From NCBI GenBank assembly GCA_937873555.1, contig CALMWN010000416.1, positions 1 through 28,545 of the forward strand: DNA of 28,545 nt, in the 5' to 3' direction. The number at the start of each line of letters is the position of its first letter. Positions within the stretch are counted from its first letter, which is position 1. Below the pieces are notes generated by a model that saw nothing but the letters and a program-made list of their open reading frames with translations, had not been told where the DNA came from and ran no database searches. Made by a program: the position numbers and the translations under genes. The stretch comes from an uncultured Clostridia bacterium (lineage in GTDB: Bacteria > Bacillota > Clostridia > Acetivibrionales > CALMWN01). Shown piece by piece: positions 22,460-28,545 of this stretch.

Positions 22460-22586
22460 CTGATAAATGAAACCAGAAGGTTTCAAAGACGCACGTTTGA
22501 GAAAACCACTGATCAGACCCATGAAGGGACTGGAAATTGACTACACCCTTCATGGGTTATTTATTTTTATATGGGAGCTGATAATT
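22460..22586 (+). ncRNA. Structured leader with terminator-like hairpin, unrecognised
   Basis: The leader carries a 7-bp hairpin (TGAAACC at 22467-22473, AGAA loop, GGTTTCA at 22478-22484), then AAACC (22502-22506) able to pair instead with GGTTT of that hairpin, then CTGATCAG, then a perfect 12-bp stem ACCCATGAAGGG (22516-22527) / CCCTTCATGGGT (22545-22556) followed by TTATTTATTTTT. The design suggests an attenuator: two mutually exclusive pairings upstream of a terminator-like stem, ahead of a metal transporter. It is not the cobalamin aptamer, and I do not see a match to the NiCo (czcD) motif. Confidence 0.55.
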
Positions 22587-23639
22587 ATGCACATGGCGGA
22601 TGCTTTAATCTCACCCGCCGTTGGTGGGACCATGTGGGCTGCTGCTGCAGGAGCGGCTGCCTATTCAATGAAAAAAATCCGGGATGATATGGATGAAAAG
22701 AGAATTCCTCTGATGGGAGTGATGGGGGCCTTTGTTTTTGCAGCCCAGATGATAAATTTTTCCATACCGGGAACAGGCTCCAGCGGCCATATCGGAGGCG
22801 GAATACTGCTTTCGGTGCTGCTTGGTCCATATGCGGCAATGCTTACCATGGCATCCGTCCTTTTGATACAGGCTTTGTTTTTTGCGGACGGGGGCTTGCT
22901 GGCGTACGGATGCAATGTTTTCAACCTCGGGGTTTTAACCTGCTTCATTGCCTACCCTCTTGTTTACAGGATTTTTATACGCAAAGGATACTCGGTGAAA
23001 CGGATTTTTACGGCATCTATATTTTCAGCTGTTGCAGGACTCCAGCTTGGAGCTTTCAGTGTAGTGCTTGAAACGCTGTTTTCCGGGAAGACAGAACTGC
23101 CTTTCGGGACCTTTGTGATGCTCATGCAGCCGATTCACCTTGCTGTTGGCATAGTTGAAGGTCTTGTGACGGCAGCTGTTGTTTCCTTCCTCTGGAAAGC
23201 GCGTCCTGAAATTATCGCAATGGGTGATTCCGGGCAGGTACCGGGCAGTATGCCCATGAAAAGGATTTTAATCGGTTTTGCTGCTGCTGCAGTGATTACC
23301 GGGGGAATATTGTCTTGGTTTGCCTCTTCCGATCCGGATGGGCTTGAGTGGTCTGTGGCAAAGCTTTCAGGCCGGGATACGCTTGCAGTATCATACGGTA
23401 TCCACAGGGTATTTTCAGAGTTTCAGAGCAGGATTGCAATCATGCCTGATTACAGCTTCAGGGACTCTGAAAGAATGAAAAAACAGAATACTGATCCGGG
23501 CAAAGAACAGTGGCCCGCTGCAAACGGCGCCGCAAGCGCGGCAGGGCTGATCGGAGGATTTGCAACAATTGCTCTAGCAGTCCTTTTAGGGCTGTTATTC
23601 AGTATTCTTAAAAGAATAAAGAAAAGGACTTCTTCCTGA
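22587..23639 (+). CDS. ECF metal transporter CbiM/NikM fused to PDGLE (CbiN-like) domain
   Basis: A 350-residue fusion. Residues 1-215 are a CbiM/NikM S component with the N-terminus MHMADALISPAVGGTMW: no signal peptide, so Met1-His2 itself (or His after Met removal) can bind the metal. Motifs include GTGSSGHIGGGILLSVLLGP and FFADGGLLAYGCN. Residues about 235-350 are a CbiN-like part with DPDGLEWS (about 249-256, the PDGLE domain) between two membrane spans. Cobalt and nickel are both possible; PDGLE partners are common in nickel systems (NikN). The open frame from 22467 includes the leader hairpins and is rejected; GGGAG lies 10 nt before ATG 22587. It is the first gene of a second, paralogous operon and has its own promoter. 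Confidence 0.9.
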   Translation: MHMADALISPAVGGTMWAAAAGAAAYSMKKIRDDMDEKRIPLMGVMGAFVFAAQMINFSIPGTGSSGHIGGGILLSVLLGPYAAMLTMASVLLIQALFFADGGLLAYGCNVFNLGVLTCFIAYPLVYRIFIRKGYSVKRIFTASIFSAVAGLQLGAFSVVLETLFSGKTELPFGTFVMLMQPIHLAVGIVEGLVTAAVVSFLWKARPEIIAMGDSGQVPGSMPMKRILIGFAAAAVITGGILSWFASSDPDGLEWSVAKLSGRDTLAVSYGIHRVFSEFQSRIAIMPDYSFRDSERMKKQNTDPGKEQWPAANGAASAAGLIGGFATIALAVLLGLLFSILKRIKKRTSS

Positions 23640-23699
23640 TTGACTACAAACCAGGAATTCAGCCTGCAAAAATCTTTGATCAGGAATTGATAACATAAA

Positions 23700-24509
23700 A
23701 TGAACAGCATTACAGATTCTTTATACAATTTAAGACTTCTGGACGATCTGGCACGCAAGGAAACCCGGATACACCGCATGCACCCCATGGTCAAGCTGCT
23801 TGTAACCGCAGCTTACCTTTTTACGGTTATTTCCTTTGGGCGTTATGAGATAATCGGGCTGCTGCCGCTCATTCTTTATCCGGTAGTTATTTTCATACTG
23901 GCGGAGCTCCCGGTATGGCCCATACTTAAAAGAGTACTGCTTGTAGAGCCTTTGATTATAGGCATTGGAATATTGAACCCTCTGTTCGACCATCAGGCTG
24001 TCACCCTGGGTGGGCTGGAAATATCAGAAGGGTGGATCACATTTCTCTCAATATTTTTAAAATGCGGATTGACAGTGACCGCAGGACTTCTGCTTATTGC
24101 TACAACAGGAATGGACAGGCTGGCTGCCGCTTTTCGAATGCTCGGAGTTCCACGCCTGTTCGTCCTTCAACTGCTCCTGACCTACCGGTACATATCCGTC
24201 CTGGCGGGGGAGGTTGCAAGAATACTGCGTGCCTATTCACTGCGCTCTCCAGGACAAAAGGGAATCCACAGAAATGCCTGGGGGCCGCTGACAGGGCAGC
24301 TTATACTTCGCACTTTTGAAAGGGCACAGCGCGTATATCAGGCAATGTGCTTAAGAGGCTTTTCAGGAGAATACAATACCGGCGGGAACAAAAGAACTGG
24401 AACGGGGGATATGGCTTTCCTTGTGATATGGATTCTATTCTTTGCTGCAGCCGGAGTTTACAATATTCCTATGCTTATAGGTTCGTTTTTAATGGGGGAG
24501 TATAGATGA
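23700..24509 (+). CDS. cbiQ: Second ECF T component CbiQ
   Basis: A 269-residue membrane protein of the CbiQ family with about five spans. The two ATPase-coupling motifs are RAYSLRSPGQKG and AMCLRGFSGEY (A-x-x-x-R-G). It differs clearly from the first CbiQ and begins MNSITDSLYNLRLLDDLARKE, a family-type amphipathic start. It lies 60 bp behind the CbiM fusion with only a weak AGGAATTG site upstream, and its stop overlaps the next start (ATGA). It forms a complete second transporter with the fusion and the following ATPase, so the two operons are paralogous rather than a recent tandem copy. Confidence 0.93.
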   Translation: MNSITDSLYNLRLLDDLARKETRIHRMHPMVKLLVTAAYLFTVISFGRYEIIGLLPLILYPVVIFILAELPVWPILKRVLLVEPLIIGIGILNPLFDHQAVTLGGLEISEGWITFLSIFLKCGLTVTAGLLLIATTGMDRLAAAFRMLGVPRLFVLQLLLTYRYISVLAGEVARILRAYSLRSPGQKGIHRNAWGPLTGQLILRTFERAQRVYQAMCLRGFSGEYNTGGNKRTGTGDMAFLVIWILFFAAAGVYNIPMLIGSFLMGEYR

Positions 24510-25264
24510 GTCATCACATCACCGAGGTAAAGGATCTTCATTACATATATCCTGATGGACACAGGGCGGTAAACGGCATTTCGTTCACCATACATCACGG
24601 TGAATCAGTAGGGATAATAGGGGCAAACGGGGCTGGAAAGTCAACTCTGCTGATGCTGCTCATGGGGATAATTTTCCCATGCGTGGGTGAAGTCAGGGTG
24701 GGCGAAGTGCTTATGACGAAAAAAACCCTTCCCTTGATCCGCCACAAAATGGGTATGGTTTTCCAGGATCCTGACGATCAGCTTTTTATGACATCAGTAT
24801 ACGATGACGTGGCTTTTGGCCCCCGTAATTGCAAGCTGGATGAAAAGGAAGTGGAAAAACGCGTACTGCAGGCGCTTGAAATGGTAGGGATACTTCACCT
24901 TAAAGACCGCGCCCCCTTCAAGCTGTCGGGAGGGGAAAAGCGTGCTGCGGCAATAGCATCCGTGCTTTCAATGCAGCCGGACATCCTTGTAATGGATGAG
25001 CCCACGGCAGCACTGGATCCGAAATCAAGACGGCGTATCATGAAGCTGCTTCAAGGCTTTGAACATACAAAAATCATTACAAGCCATGACCTCGATATGG
25101 TGTTTGAATTATGTAAAAGAACCATTGTGATAAAGAACGGTGAAATTGCAGCAGACGGGCCGACATCAGAAATACTCGTGAATGAAGAACTCATGGATGC
25201 CTGTGGACTGGAGATACCGCTGGCTCTTCAAAGCTGCCCGGTGTGCAGGAAAAGGGAAAAATAA
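24506..25264 (+). CDS. cbiO: Second ECF ATPase CbiO
   Basis: A 252-residue ATP-binding protein: Walker A GANGAGKST (about 38-46), Q-loop FQDPDDQLF, signature LSGGEKRAAAIASVL, Walker B ILVMDEPTAALD, H-switch SHDLDMV. It lacks the long C-terminal extension of the first CbiO and ends SCPVCRKREK, a C-x-x-C tail of unknown role (possible metal site). The start overlaps the cbiQ stop. It energises the second transporter. No terminator follows; the Crp/Fnr gene begins 33 bp later, so both may share one transcript. Confidence 0.94.
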   Translation: MSHHITEVKDLHYIYPDGHRAVNGISFTIHHGESVGIIGANGAGKSTLLMLLMGIIFPCVGEVRVGEVLMTKKTLPLIRHKMGMVFQDPDDQLFMTSVYDDVAFGPRNCKLDEKEVEKRVLQALEMVGILHLKDRAPFKLSGGEKRAAAIASVLSMQPDILVMDEPTAALDPKSRRRIMKLLQGFEHTKIITSHDLDMVFELCKRTIVIKNGEIAADGPTSEILVNEELMDACGLEIPLALQSCPVCRKREK

Positions 25265-25297
25265 CGGCTGTCAAGCCTGAAGGGAGGTTTTCAAGCG

Positions 25298-25720
25298 ATG
25301 GACCGTGGTGCATGTGGCTGTGAAAGCTGTAAAAATCAACTTTGCGTCAGAAGGGTGCCGGTGTTTTCCACCCTGGATCCGGCTGAGATGGACAGGGTTG
25401 CGGGCCTGATCATTCATAAGGATTTCATTAAAGGTGAATTGATAATCATGGAGGGAAGCCGCCCTGACAACCTGATAATCATAAACAAAGGTCAGGTCAA
25501 GGTTTTCAGGTATACACAGAAATATGGCAGGGAGCATCCGAGGGGCATCATGATAGAGCTTCCGCTAAGCCGTGAGGGGATAGCAAACTATATCGGAGTT
25601 GCGAGGGAAACGGTAAGCCGCAAACTGAGCCTTTTACAGGATGAAGGGATTATCGAGATGGCGGGCCATAAAAAGATGATCATTTTAGATAAGAAGCAGC
25701 TTCTGCAGTCAATTCAATAG
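25298..25720 (+). CDS. Crp/Fnr-family regulator with missing middle of sensor domain
   Basis: A 140-residue protein where the family has about 220-230. Residues 1-68 are the N-terminal part of a cyclic-nucleotide-binding fold (PVFSTLDPAEMDRVAGLIIH, ... NLIIINKGQVKVFRYT) with an Fnr-type cysteine cluster CGCESCKNQLC (Cys6, 8, 11, 16). Residues 84-140 are the HTH (LSREGIANYIGVARETVSRK, then LSLLQDEGIIEM). The roughly 85 residues between them (rest of the beta-roll, fourth-Cys region and dimer helix) are absent: VFRYTQ runs straight into KYGREHPRGIMIELPLS, which is the hinge just before the HTH. The frame is intact. This may be an in-frame deletion or an artefact. Start ATG follows GGGAGG at 11 nt. 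Its neighbours are the second ECF operon upstream and ric downstream. Confidence 0.75.
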   Translation: MDRGACGCESCKNQLCVRRVPVFSTLDPAEMDRVAGLIIHKDFIKGELIIMEGSRPDNLIIINKGQVKVFRYTQKYGREHPRGIMIELPLSREGIANYIGVARETVSRKLSLLQDEGIIEMAGHKKMIILDKKQLLQSIQ

Positions 25721-25731
25721 AAAAGGCAGAT

Positions 25732-25762
25732 AAGCCGGGGAACCCCCCGGTTTTTTCTTTTT
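25732..25762 (+). terminator. Intrinsic terminator after Crp/Fnr gene
   Basis: AAGCCGGGG and CCCCGGTTT pair around AACC, followed by TTTTTTCTTTTTT. A clean end to the ECF/regulator unit. Confidence 0.9.
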
Positions 25763-25764
25763 TA

Positions 25765-25805
25765 TGACTTCAGTCACAGTTTTAAATAAGCTGGTAGTGT
25801 ATGAT
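25765..25805 (+). promoter_or_regulatory. Crp/Fnr-type box at -41.5 and promoter of ric
   Basis: The 12-bp inverted repeat TGAC-TTCA-GTCA (25765-25776) resembles Crp/Fnr/Dnr-family operators. A -10 TATGAT lies at 25800-25805, predicting RNA start near 25812. The repeat centre (25770.5) is then 41.5 bp upstream, the standard class II activator position, and no good -35 exists in between. A second, weaker TTGAT-N4-GTTAA (25806-25819) overlaps the start. Confidence 0.5.
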
Positions 25806-25893
25806 TTGATTAAAGTTAAGGAAAGGTAAATATGACAAGGTTACCTTGATATGGGGTATTCAATGATTTAAAAAATGAGATGGAGGGTAAAAT

Positions 25894-26616
25894 ATGAGTA
25901 GATTTAACGGTTCACAGAATATAGGAGACATTGTATCCATTCTTCCAAAGGCCGGTGAGATTTTCAAGGAGTATAACATTGATTTTTGCTGCGGGGGAAA
26001 CAGGCCGCTTGCAGATGCTATCAGGGAGCAGCACCTTGATGAGACGGCAATTCTGGGAAAACTTGAAAAAGCATATGAGGATGCTTCAAAGTTCAACAGC
26101 CTGGACATTGACTTCAGGAAAATGACCATGTCGGAGCTGACGGATTATATAGTTGAAACACATCATAACTATTTAAAAAAAGTGCTCCCCGAATTAGGTG
26201 AGCTTACAACAAAGATTTTACGAGTCCACGGCAAGAATCATGGAGATGTCCTCTCAAGGGTCCACAGGCTGTTTCACAACCTTAAGACGGAATTGGAACA
26301 ACATCTTATAAAAGAGGAAGAAATTCTATTCCCCATGGTAAAAGATTATGACAAACATCCGACTGCCGGACTGATTGACAGTATAAACCGTGTTATGAAT
26401 GAAACGGAAGCCGAGCATGAAGCTGCCGGAGACATACTTAAGGAGCTTAGAAGGATTACAGATCAGTATTGGGTGCCTGAAGACGGATGTGCCACATACA
26501 GGATGACCTTTAAAAAGCTTGAGGAACTGGAGACGGATTTGTTCCAGCATATCCACCTTGAAAACAACATTTTGTTCAAGACACTGGAGCTTAAGCTTCA
26601 TAATCAGAAAATGTGA
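25894..26616 (+). CDS. ric: Iron-sulfur cluster repair di-iron protein Ric (ScdA/YtfE)
   Basis: A 240-residue protein that helps restore iron-sulfur clusters after nitrosative or oxidative stress, probably by supplying iron from its di-iron hemerythrin-like centre. The ScdA N-domain has the hallmark IDFCCGGNRPLADA (Cys32, Cys33). The hemerythrin-like part shows His/Glu ligands in YIVETHHNYLKKVLPEL, HGKNHGDVL, EQHLIKEEEILFP, ETEAEHEAAGD and FQHIHLENNILF. Start ATG has GGAGGGTAAAAT upstream. Its length is the family norm. It heads a unit with two small unknown genes, and its promoter has a Crp/Fnr box. Confidence 0.95.
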   Translation: MSRFNGSQNIGDIVSILPKAGEIFKEYNIDFCCGGNRPLADAIREQHLDETAILGKLEKAYEDASKFNSLDIDFRKMTMSELTDYIVETHHNYLKKVLPELGELTTKILRVHGKNHGDVLSRVHRLFHNLKTELEQHLIKEEEILFPMVKDYDKHPTAGLIDSINRVMNETEAEHEAAGDILKELRRITDQYWVPEDGCATYRMTFKKLEELETDLFQHIHLENNILFKTLELKLHNQKM

Positions 26617-26825
26617 CTGAAATTGAACGAAAATGGAGAGTTTCTGGGTACAATGGAGGTAACGCAGAACATAAAGCCTGTACAGGAAATAACAGGAGAA
26701 AAAAGACTGATGTCGGATTAGCGGGATTTTTTCAATCAATTGTAAGATTGATAAGTTTCCTGATAAGAATTTGGAACGCGGGGAAAAATATTTTTGATTA
26801 TATTTTGGGGAGGGATGCTAAATGA
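26613..26825 (+). CDS. Possible small protein overlapping ric and the 127-aa gene
   Basis: Seventy codons from GTG 26613, which overlaps the ric stop by four bases, to a TGA that overlaps the next ATG (ATGA). The first half is polar and basic (RKWRVSG..., NNRRKKTDV), the second is an amphipathic/hydrophobic helix (LAGFFQSIVRLISFLIRIWN) ending DYILGRDAK. There is no ribosome site in front of the GTG, but translation could be coupled to ric. The exact end overlap with the following gene supports reality; codon pattern is less typical. I give it even odds. If false, the 26617-26821 stretch is simply a leader for the 127-aa gene. Confidence 0.45.
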   Translation: MTEIERKWRVSGYNGGNAEHKACTGNNRRKKTDVGLAGFFQSIVRLISFLIRIWNAGKNIFDYILGRDAK

Positions 26826-27205
26826 GTGATAATTCAAAACCTGATGAAGGCAGGGAAAATTTCAATAAACAAAATGAGAGGCGGATAGAAGCTCTGCTGG
26901 AAATGAACGGCAAGTATGTCCTTACCCAAAGGCACCTTGAACAGAATTCCAGCATCACAAGCCTGGATAACCTGAAAAATGTTTTCAAGCTCCAGGAGGA
27001 AAGAGAATCTCAGATGGACAACCTCAAGAATATAGTCGCATACGGGAAACATGCTGAAGTGGATGAAGTCAGAAACATCAAAAGGAATCTGGAGTTTACC
27101 GACCACTATCTGCAGCACCATGAGGCCCATATGGACGAAGCTACGCTTCAGAAAACAAAAGAAAAGCAGGAACACCGCAAGGAGCAGTTGGACTTTCTGG
27201 ATTAA
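26822..27205 (+). CDS. 127-aa charged coiled-coil-like protein, unknown
   Basis: A very hydrophilic helical protein, rich in Glu, Lys, Gln, His and Asn: MSDNSKPDEGRENFNKQNER, ALLEMNGKYVLTQRHLEQNS, VFKLQEERESQMDNLKNIVA, a His-rich HYLQHHEAHMDE and a tail KTKEKQEHRKEQLDFLD. It has no signal peptide or membrane segment, and heptad-like spacing of Leu suggests coiled coil. No family is recognised. A GGGGAGGGATGC site precedes ATG 26822. It lies in the transcript started by ric and may be co-regulated under stress. The HYLQHHEAH cluster could bind metal; this is speculation. Confidence 0.75.
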   Translation: MSDNSKPDEGRENFNKQNERRIEALLEMNGKYVLTQRHLEQNSSITSLDNLKNVFKLQEERESQMDNLKNIVAYGKHAEVDEVRNIKRNLEFTDHYLQHHEAHMDEATLQKTKEKQEHRKEQLDFLD

Positions 27206-27243
27206 CAGTCCCCTGCAGGAAAATATCCTGCGGGGGTCACTGT
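27205..27243. repeat. Long hairpin without T-tract
   Basis: Outer ACAGT/ACTGT and inner CCCCTGCAGGA/TCCTGCGGGGG (one G-U) form a 39-nt hairpin with a 5-nt loop, starting at the stop codon of the 127-aa gene. No U-run follows, so it is not a standard intrinsic terminator. It may protect an mRNA 3' end or be a repeat-type element. Confidence 0.6.
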
Positions 27244-27303
27244 TAGAGCTGCTATATTCGAGCCGAAAAGCTTTTAAAGTATCAAGATTGAAGAGGTGAT
27301 GTG

Positions 27304-27858
27304 ATGGCTGTTAATAATGCTATGACAGCGGATTTTTTGCGTTCTGCCTATGGCGGAGAGAGCATGGCGCATATGAGGTATCTTATATGGGCTGATGCTG
27401 CCGAAAAAGAGAAGCTGCCCAAAATATCCAGGTTGTTTAAGGCGATATCCTATGCTGAATGGACTCATGCAAGGAATCATTTTGTTGTTCTTAAAGATAA
27501 GGTGGGCGATAATACCGTACCTGCAGGTGCTGTATTTGGTCTTACAAATACGGTAGAGAACCTCCAGGGGGCATTAAACGGGGAACTACATGAAATAGAG
27601 CAGATGTACCCTGTATATCTCGAAACGGCCAGATTCCAGAATGAAAAAGAAGCTGAAAGGTCATTCCACTACGCGGTGGAAGCGGAAAAGCAGCATGCAG
27701 AACTTTTCAAAAAGGCTCAAAAAGCTGCAAAAGAAGGTAATGACATAAGTTCGGAAAAATTCTATATTTGCCCCATATGTGGACATACTGTGGAAAACGA
27801 GGCACCGGGACAGTGTCCGATATGCGGAGCAAAGAAAGAACTGTTTAAAGAATTCTAG
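27304..27858 (+). CDS. rbr: Rubrerythrin
   Basis: A 184-residue peroxide-scavenging protein with a ferritin-like di-iron four-helix bundle and a C-terminal rubredoxin-like domain. Iron-ligand helices are visible in YGGESMAHMRYLIWADAA, ISYAEWTHARNHFVVL, ALNGELHEIEQMYPVYLE and FHYAVEAEKQHAELFKKA. The rubredoxin knuckles are CPICG twice (Cys156/Cys159 and Cys171/Cys174). The frame opens at GTG 27301, but AAGAGGTGAT fits best with ATG 27304. The helix-2 motif is AEWTHA rather than the classic ExEKEHA, a subfamily common in clostridia. It is a separate unit after the 39-nt hairpin and is followed by a terminator. It works with the thiol and NO defence genes nearby in oxygen protection. Confidence 0.94.
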   Translation: MAVNNAMTADFLRSAYGGESMAHMRYLIWADAAEKEKLPKISRLFKAISYAEWTHARNHFVVLKDKVGDNTVPAGAVFGLTNTVENLQGALNGELHEIEQMYPVYLETARFQNEKEAERSFHYAVEAEKQHAELFKKAQKAAKEGNDISSEKFYICPICGHTVENEAPGQCPICGAKKELFKEF

Positions 27859-27871
27859 GAGGTTTTTGGAC

Positions 27872-27910
27872 AGACGCGGAGAAAGCACAACCGCACCCGC
27901 GTCTTTTTTA
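27872..27910 (+). terminator. Intrinsic terminator of rubrerythrin gene
   Basis: AGACGCGG (27872-27879) pairs with CCGCGTCT (27897-27904) across a 17-nt loop, followed by a six-T run (27904-27909). Confidence 0.85.
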
Positions 27911-27951
27911 TTATATAAATTCCTGTGAGGGAGAGGATCCCAATCTCCGAA

Positions 27952-28062
27952 ATAACATAGTTTACGATTTATGTCTACGTTAAGGAAGCTAATTTCTAAT
28001 CGCGAATTGAATCATTTCACGATTAGAAATCAGCTAAGATTAATCATAAATCATCTAGTTAT
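27952..28062. repeat. Long imperfect inverted repeat (MITE-like or RNA)
   Basis: About 50-bp arms: TTTCTAATCG (27993-28002) with CGATTAGAAA (28020-28029), GATTTATG (27966-27973) with CATAAATC (28045-28052), AGCT on both sides, and ATAAC-TAG (27952-27960) with CTAGTTAT (28055-28062), with mismatches and small gaps. The tip is 17 nt. It lies in the 331-bp gene-free stretch 27911-28241, which otherwise contains only the promoter of the MFS gene. No T-tract follows. Confidence 0.65.
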
Positions 28063-28126
28063 CCTATGAATGATGTTTTACCTGCCTGTTAATGTCATAC
28101 TTCACAATACGCGATATTTGTTTTAA

Positions 28127-28155
28127 TTTACAGGCTTTTTATTGTATGCTATTAT
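28127..28155 (+). promoter_or_regulatory. Promoter of the MFS transporter gene
   Basis: TTTACA (28127-28132), 17 bp, TATTAT (28150-28155) with an extended TGC before the -10. Predicted start near 28162 leaves an 80-nt leader. Confidence 0.65.
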
Positions 28156-28241
28156 GAGATAAGCCCGGTATTTTCTATTCCATCTCTTTCGTCAGTGATT
28201 TAAGAAGAAGCAACCAGTACTAAAGGGAGAATATTTTTTTA

Positions 28242-28495
28242 ATGCAGACACGGCTCGCAACTTCCAATAAATTGTGGACAAAATACTATATTCTGATTAT
28301 ACTTTACAGCTTATTGACAAGCACGGCAAATAACATGCTGATGACAGGGATTCCCTTGTATGCCATGCATCTTGGAGGGAATAAGTCCATCGCAGGGTTG
28401 ATGATGGGTATCTTTATGGTAGCCGCCATTTTATTCCGGCCCTTTTTCGGCAAGCTGCTTGATGAAAAGAGCAGGAGACTTGTGCTTGTAGCAGG
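28242..28495 (+). CDS. MFS transporter, N-terminal part (cut by adapter)
   Basis: An ATG at 28242 opens 84 codons before the adapter. The sequence begins MQTRLATSNKLWTKYYILII, spans a first membrane helix, then AMHLGGNKSIAGLMMGIFMV and the loop 2-3 motif GKLLDEKSRR that marks the major facilitator superfamily (GxxxDxxxRR). Early residues LTSTANNMLMTGIPLYAMHL match the drug-efflux/YfcJ-type group. AAAGGGAGA is 12 nt upstream, a long spacing. The substrate is unknown. It is incomplete only because the library fragment ends. Confidence 0.85.
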
Positions 28496-28545
28496 CTGTC
28501 TCTTATACACATCTCCGAGCCCACGAGACAGGCAGAATCTCGTAT
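28496..28545 (+). other. Nextera i7 adapter, reverse complement, not genomic
   Basis: CTGTCTCTTATACACATCT (mosaic end), CCGAGCCCACGAGAC (linker), index AGGCAGAA and the P7 start ATCTCGTAT. Same index as at 1-47. An ORF reading MYKRQ on the minus strand here is the well-known adapter artefact. Confidence 0.98.

Noticed and set aside
26654..26722. 22-codon frame MEVTQNIKPVQEITGEKRLMSD
   Set aside because: Reads plausibly as peptide but has no ribosome site and overlaps the 70-codon frame; not enough support.
48..28495. CRISPR array, tRNA, rRNA, insertion sequence or prophage
   Set aside because: No regularly spaced repeats, no cloverleaf or rRNA motifs, and no transposase or integrase motifs were found.
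28304..28510. Minus-strand frame beginning MYKRQ
   Set aside because: Its start lies in the Nextera adapter; it is antisense to the MFS gene. A common database artefact.

Overview
The window reads as one sequenced DNA molecule from an anaerobic, spore-forming member of the Clostridia, most likely a metagenome- or isolate-derived relative of the Acetivibrio/Ruminiclostridium type (genus is inference). Support: GGAGG-type ribosome sites with frequent GTG/TTG starts, a spore cortex-lytic enzyme (SleB), a GerM-domain lipoprotein, rubrerythrin, a ferredoxin-type thioredoxin reductase homologue, Crp/Fnr regulators and ECF cobalt transporters. Both ends carry Illumina Nextera i7 adapter sequence (1-47 and 28496-28545), so the genomic part is 48-28495 and the two outermost genes are cut by the library, not by evolution.

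Layout. 50-265: start of a Crp/Fnr regulator (minus). 496-3687: tex and an unknown membrane protein. 3703-6624: a sporulation-flavoured block: sleB with a sigma-G-like promoter, then a set of very small hydrophobic proteins that share the core LLFFI(I/L)xFLLLF, used once or twice per protein, together with three further unknown proteins (106-128 aa) in a minus-strand series. This is my best candidate for an undescribed system. 6831-7796: aldo/keto reductase. 7800-8080: decayed C-terminus of a TSUP (TauE/SafE) permease. 8084-12029: a thiol-redox island: CcdA, a TlpA/ResA-like thioredoxin, a thioredoxin-thioredoxin reductase fusion, a second reductase lacking the NADPH motifs, and a glutaredoxin-like protein. 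12127-12422: a promoter-hairpins-tiny ORF-terminator unit. 12467-14799: ykuK, deoC, GerM lipoprotein. 14839-19091: secreted GH18 protein, an SDR-type epimerase, and a secreted LysM-agmatine deiminase family protein.

19360-25264: two complete ECF metal transporters in tandem. The first (cbiMNQO) is under a cobalamin riboswitch with its own terminator; the second (a CbiM-PDGLE fusion, cbiQ, cbiO) has a strong promoter and a different, unrecognised structured leader ending in a 12-bp hairpin. 25298-27858: an oxidative/nitrosative stress block: a Crp/Fnr protein that seems to have lost the middle of its sensor domain, ric (di-iron Fe-S repair) behind a Crp/Fnr-type box placed exactly at -41.5 of a predicted start, two small unknown proteins, and rubrerythrin. 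27952-28062 is a long imperfect inverted repeat; 28242 onward is the start of an MFS transporter cut by the adapter.

The themes fit together as anaerobe physiology: thiol redox balance, oxygen/NO protection, cobalt or nickel uptake for B12 and metalloenzymes, cell-wall/spore remodelling. No rRNA, tRNA, CRISPR array, insertion sequence or phage gene was seen.
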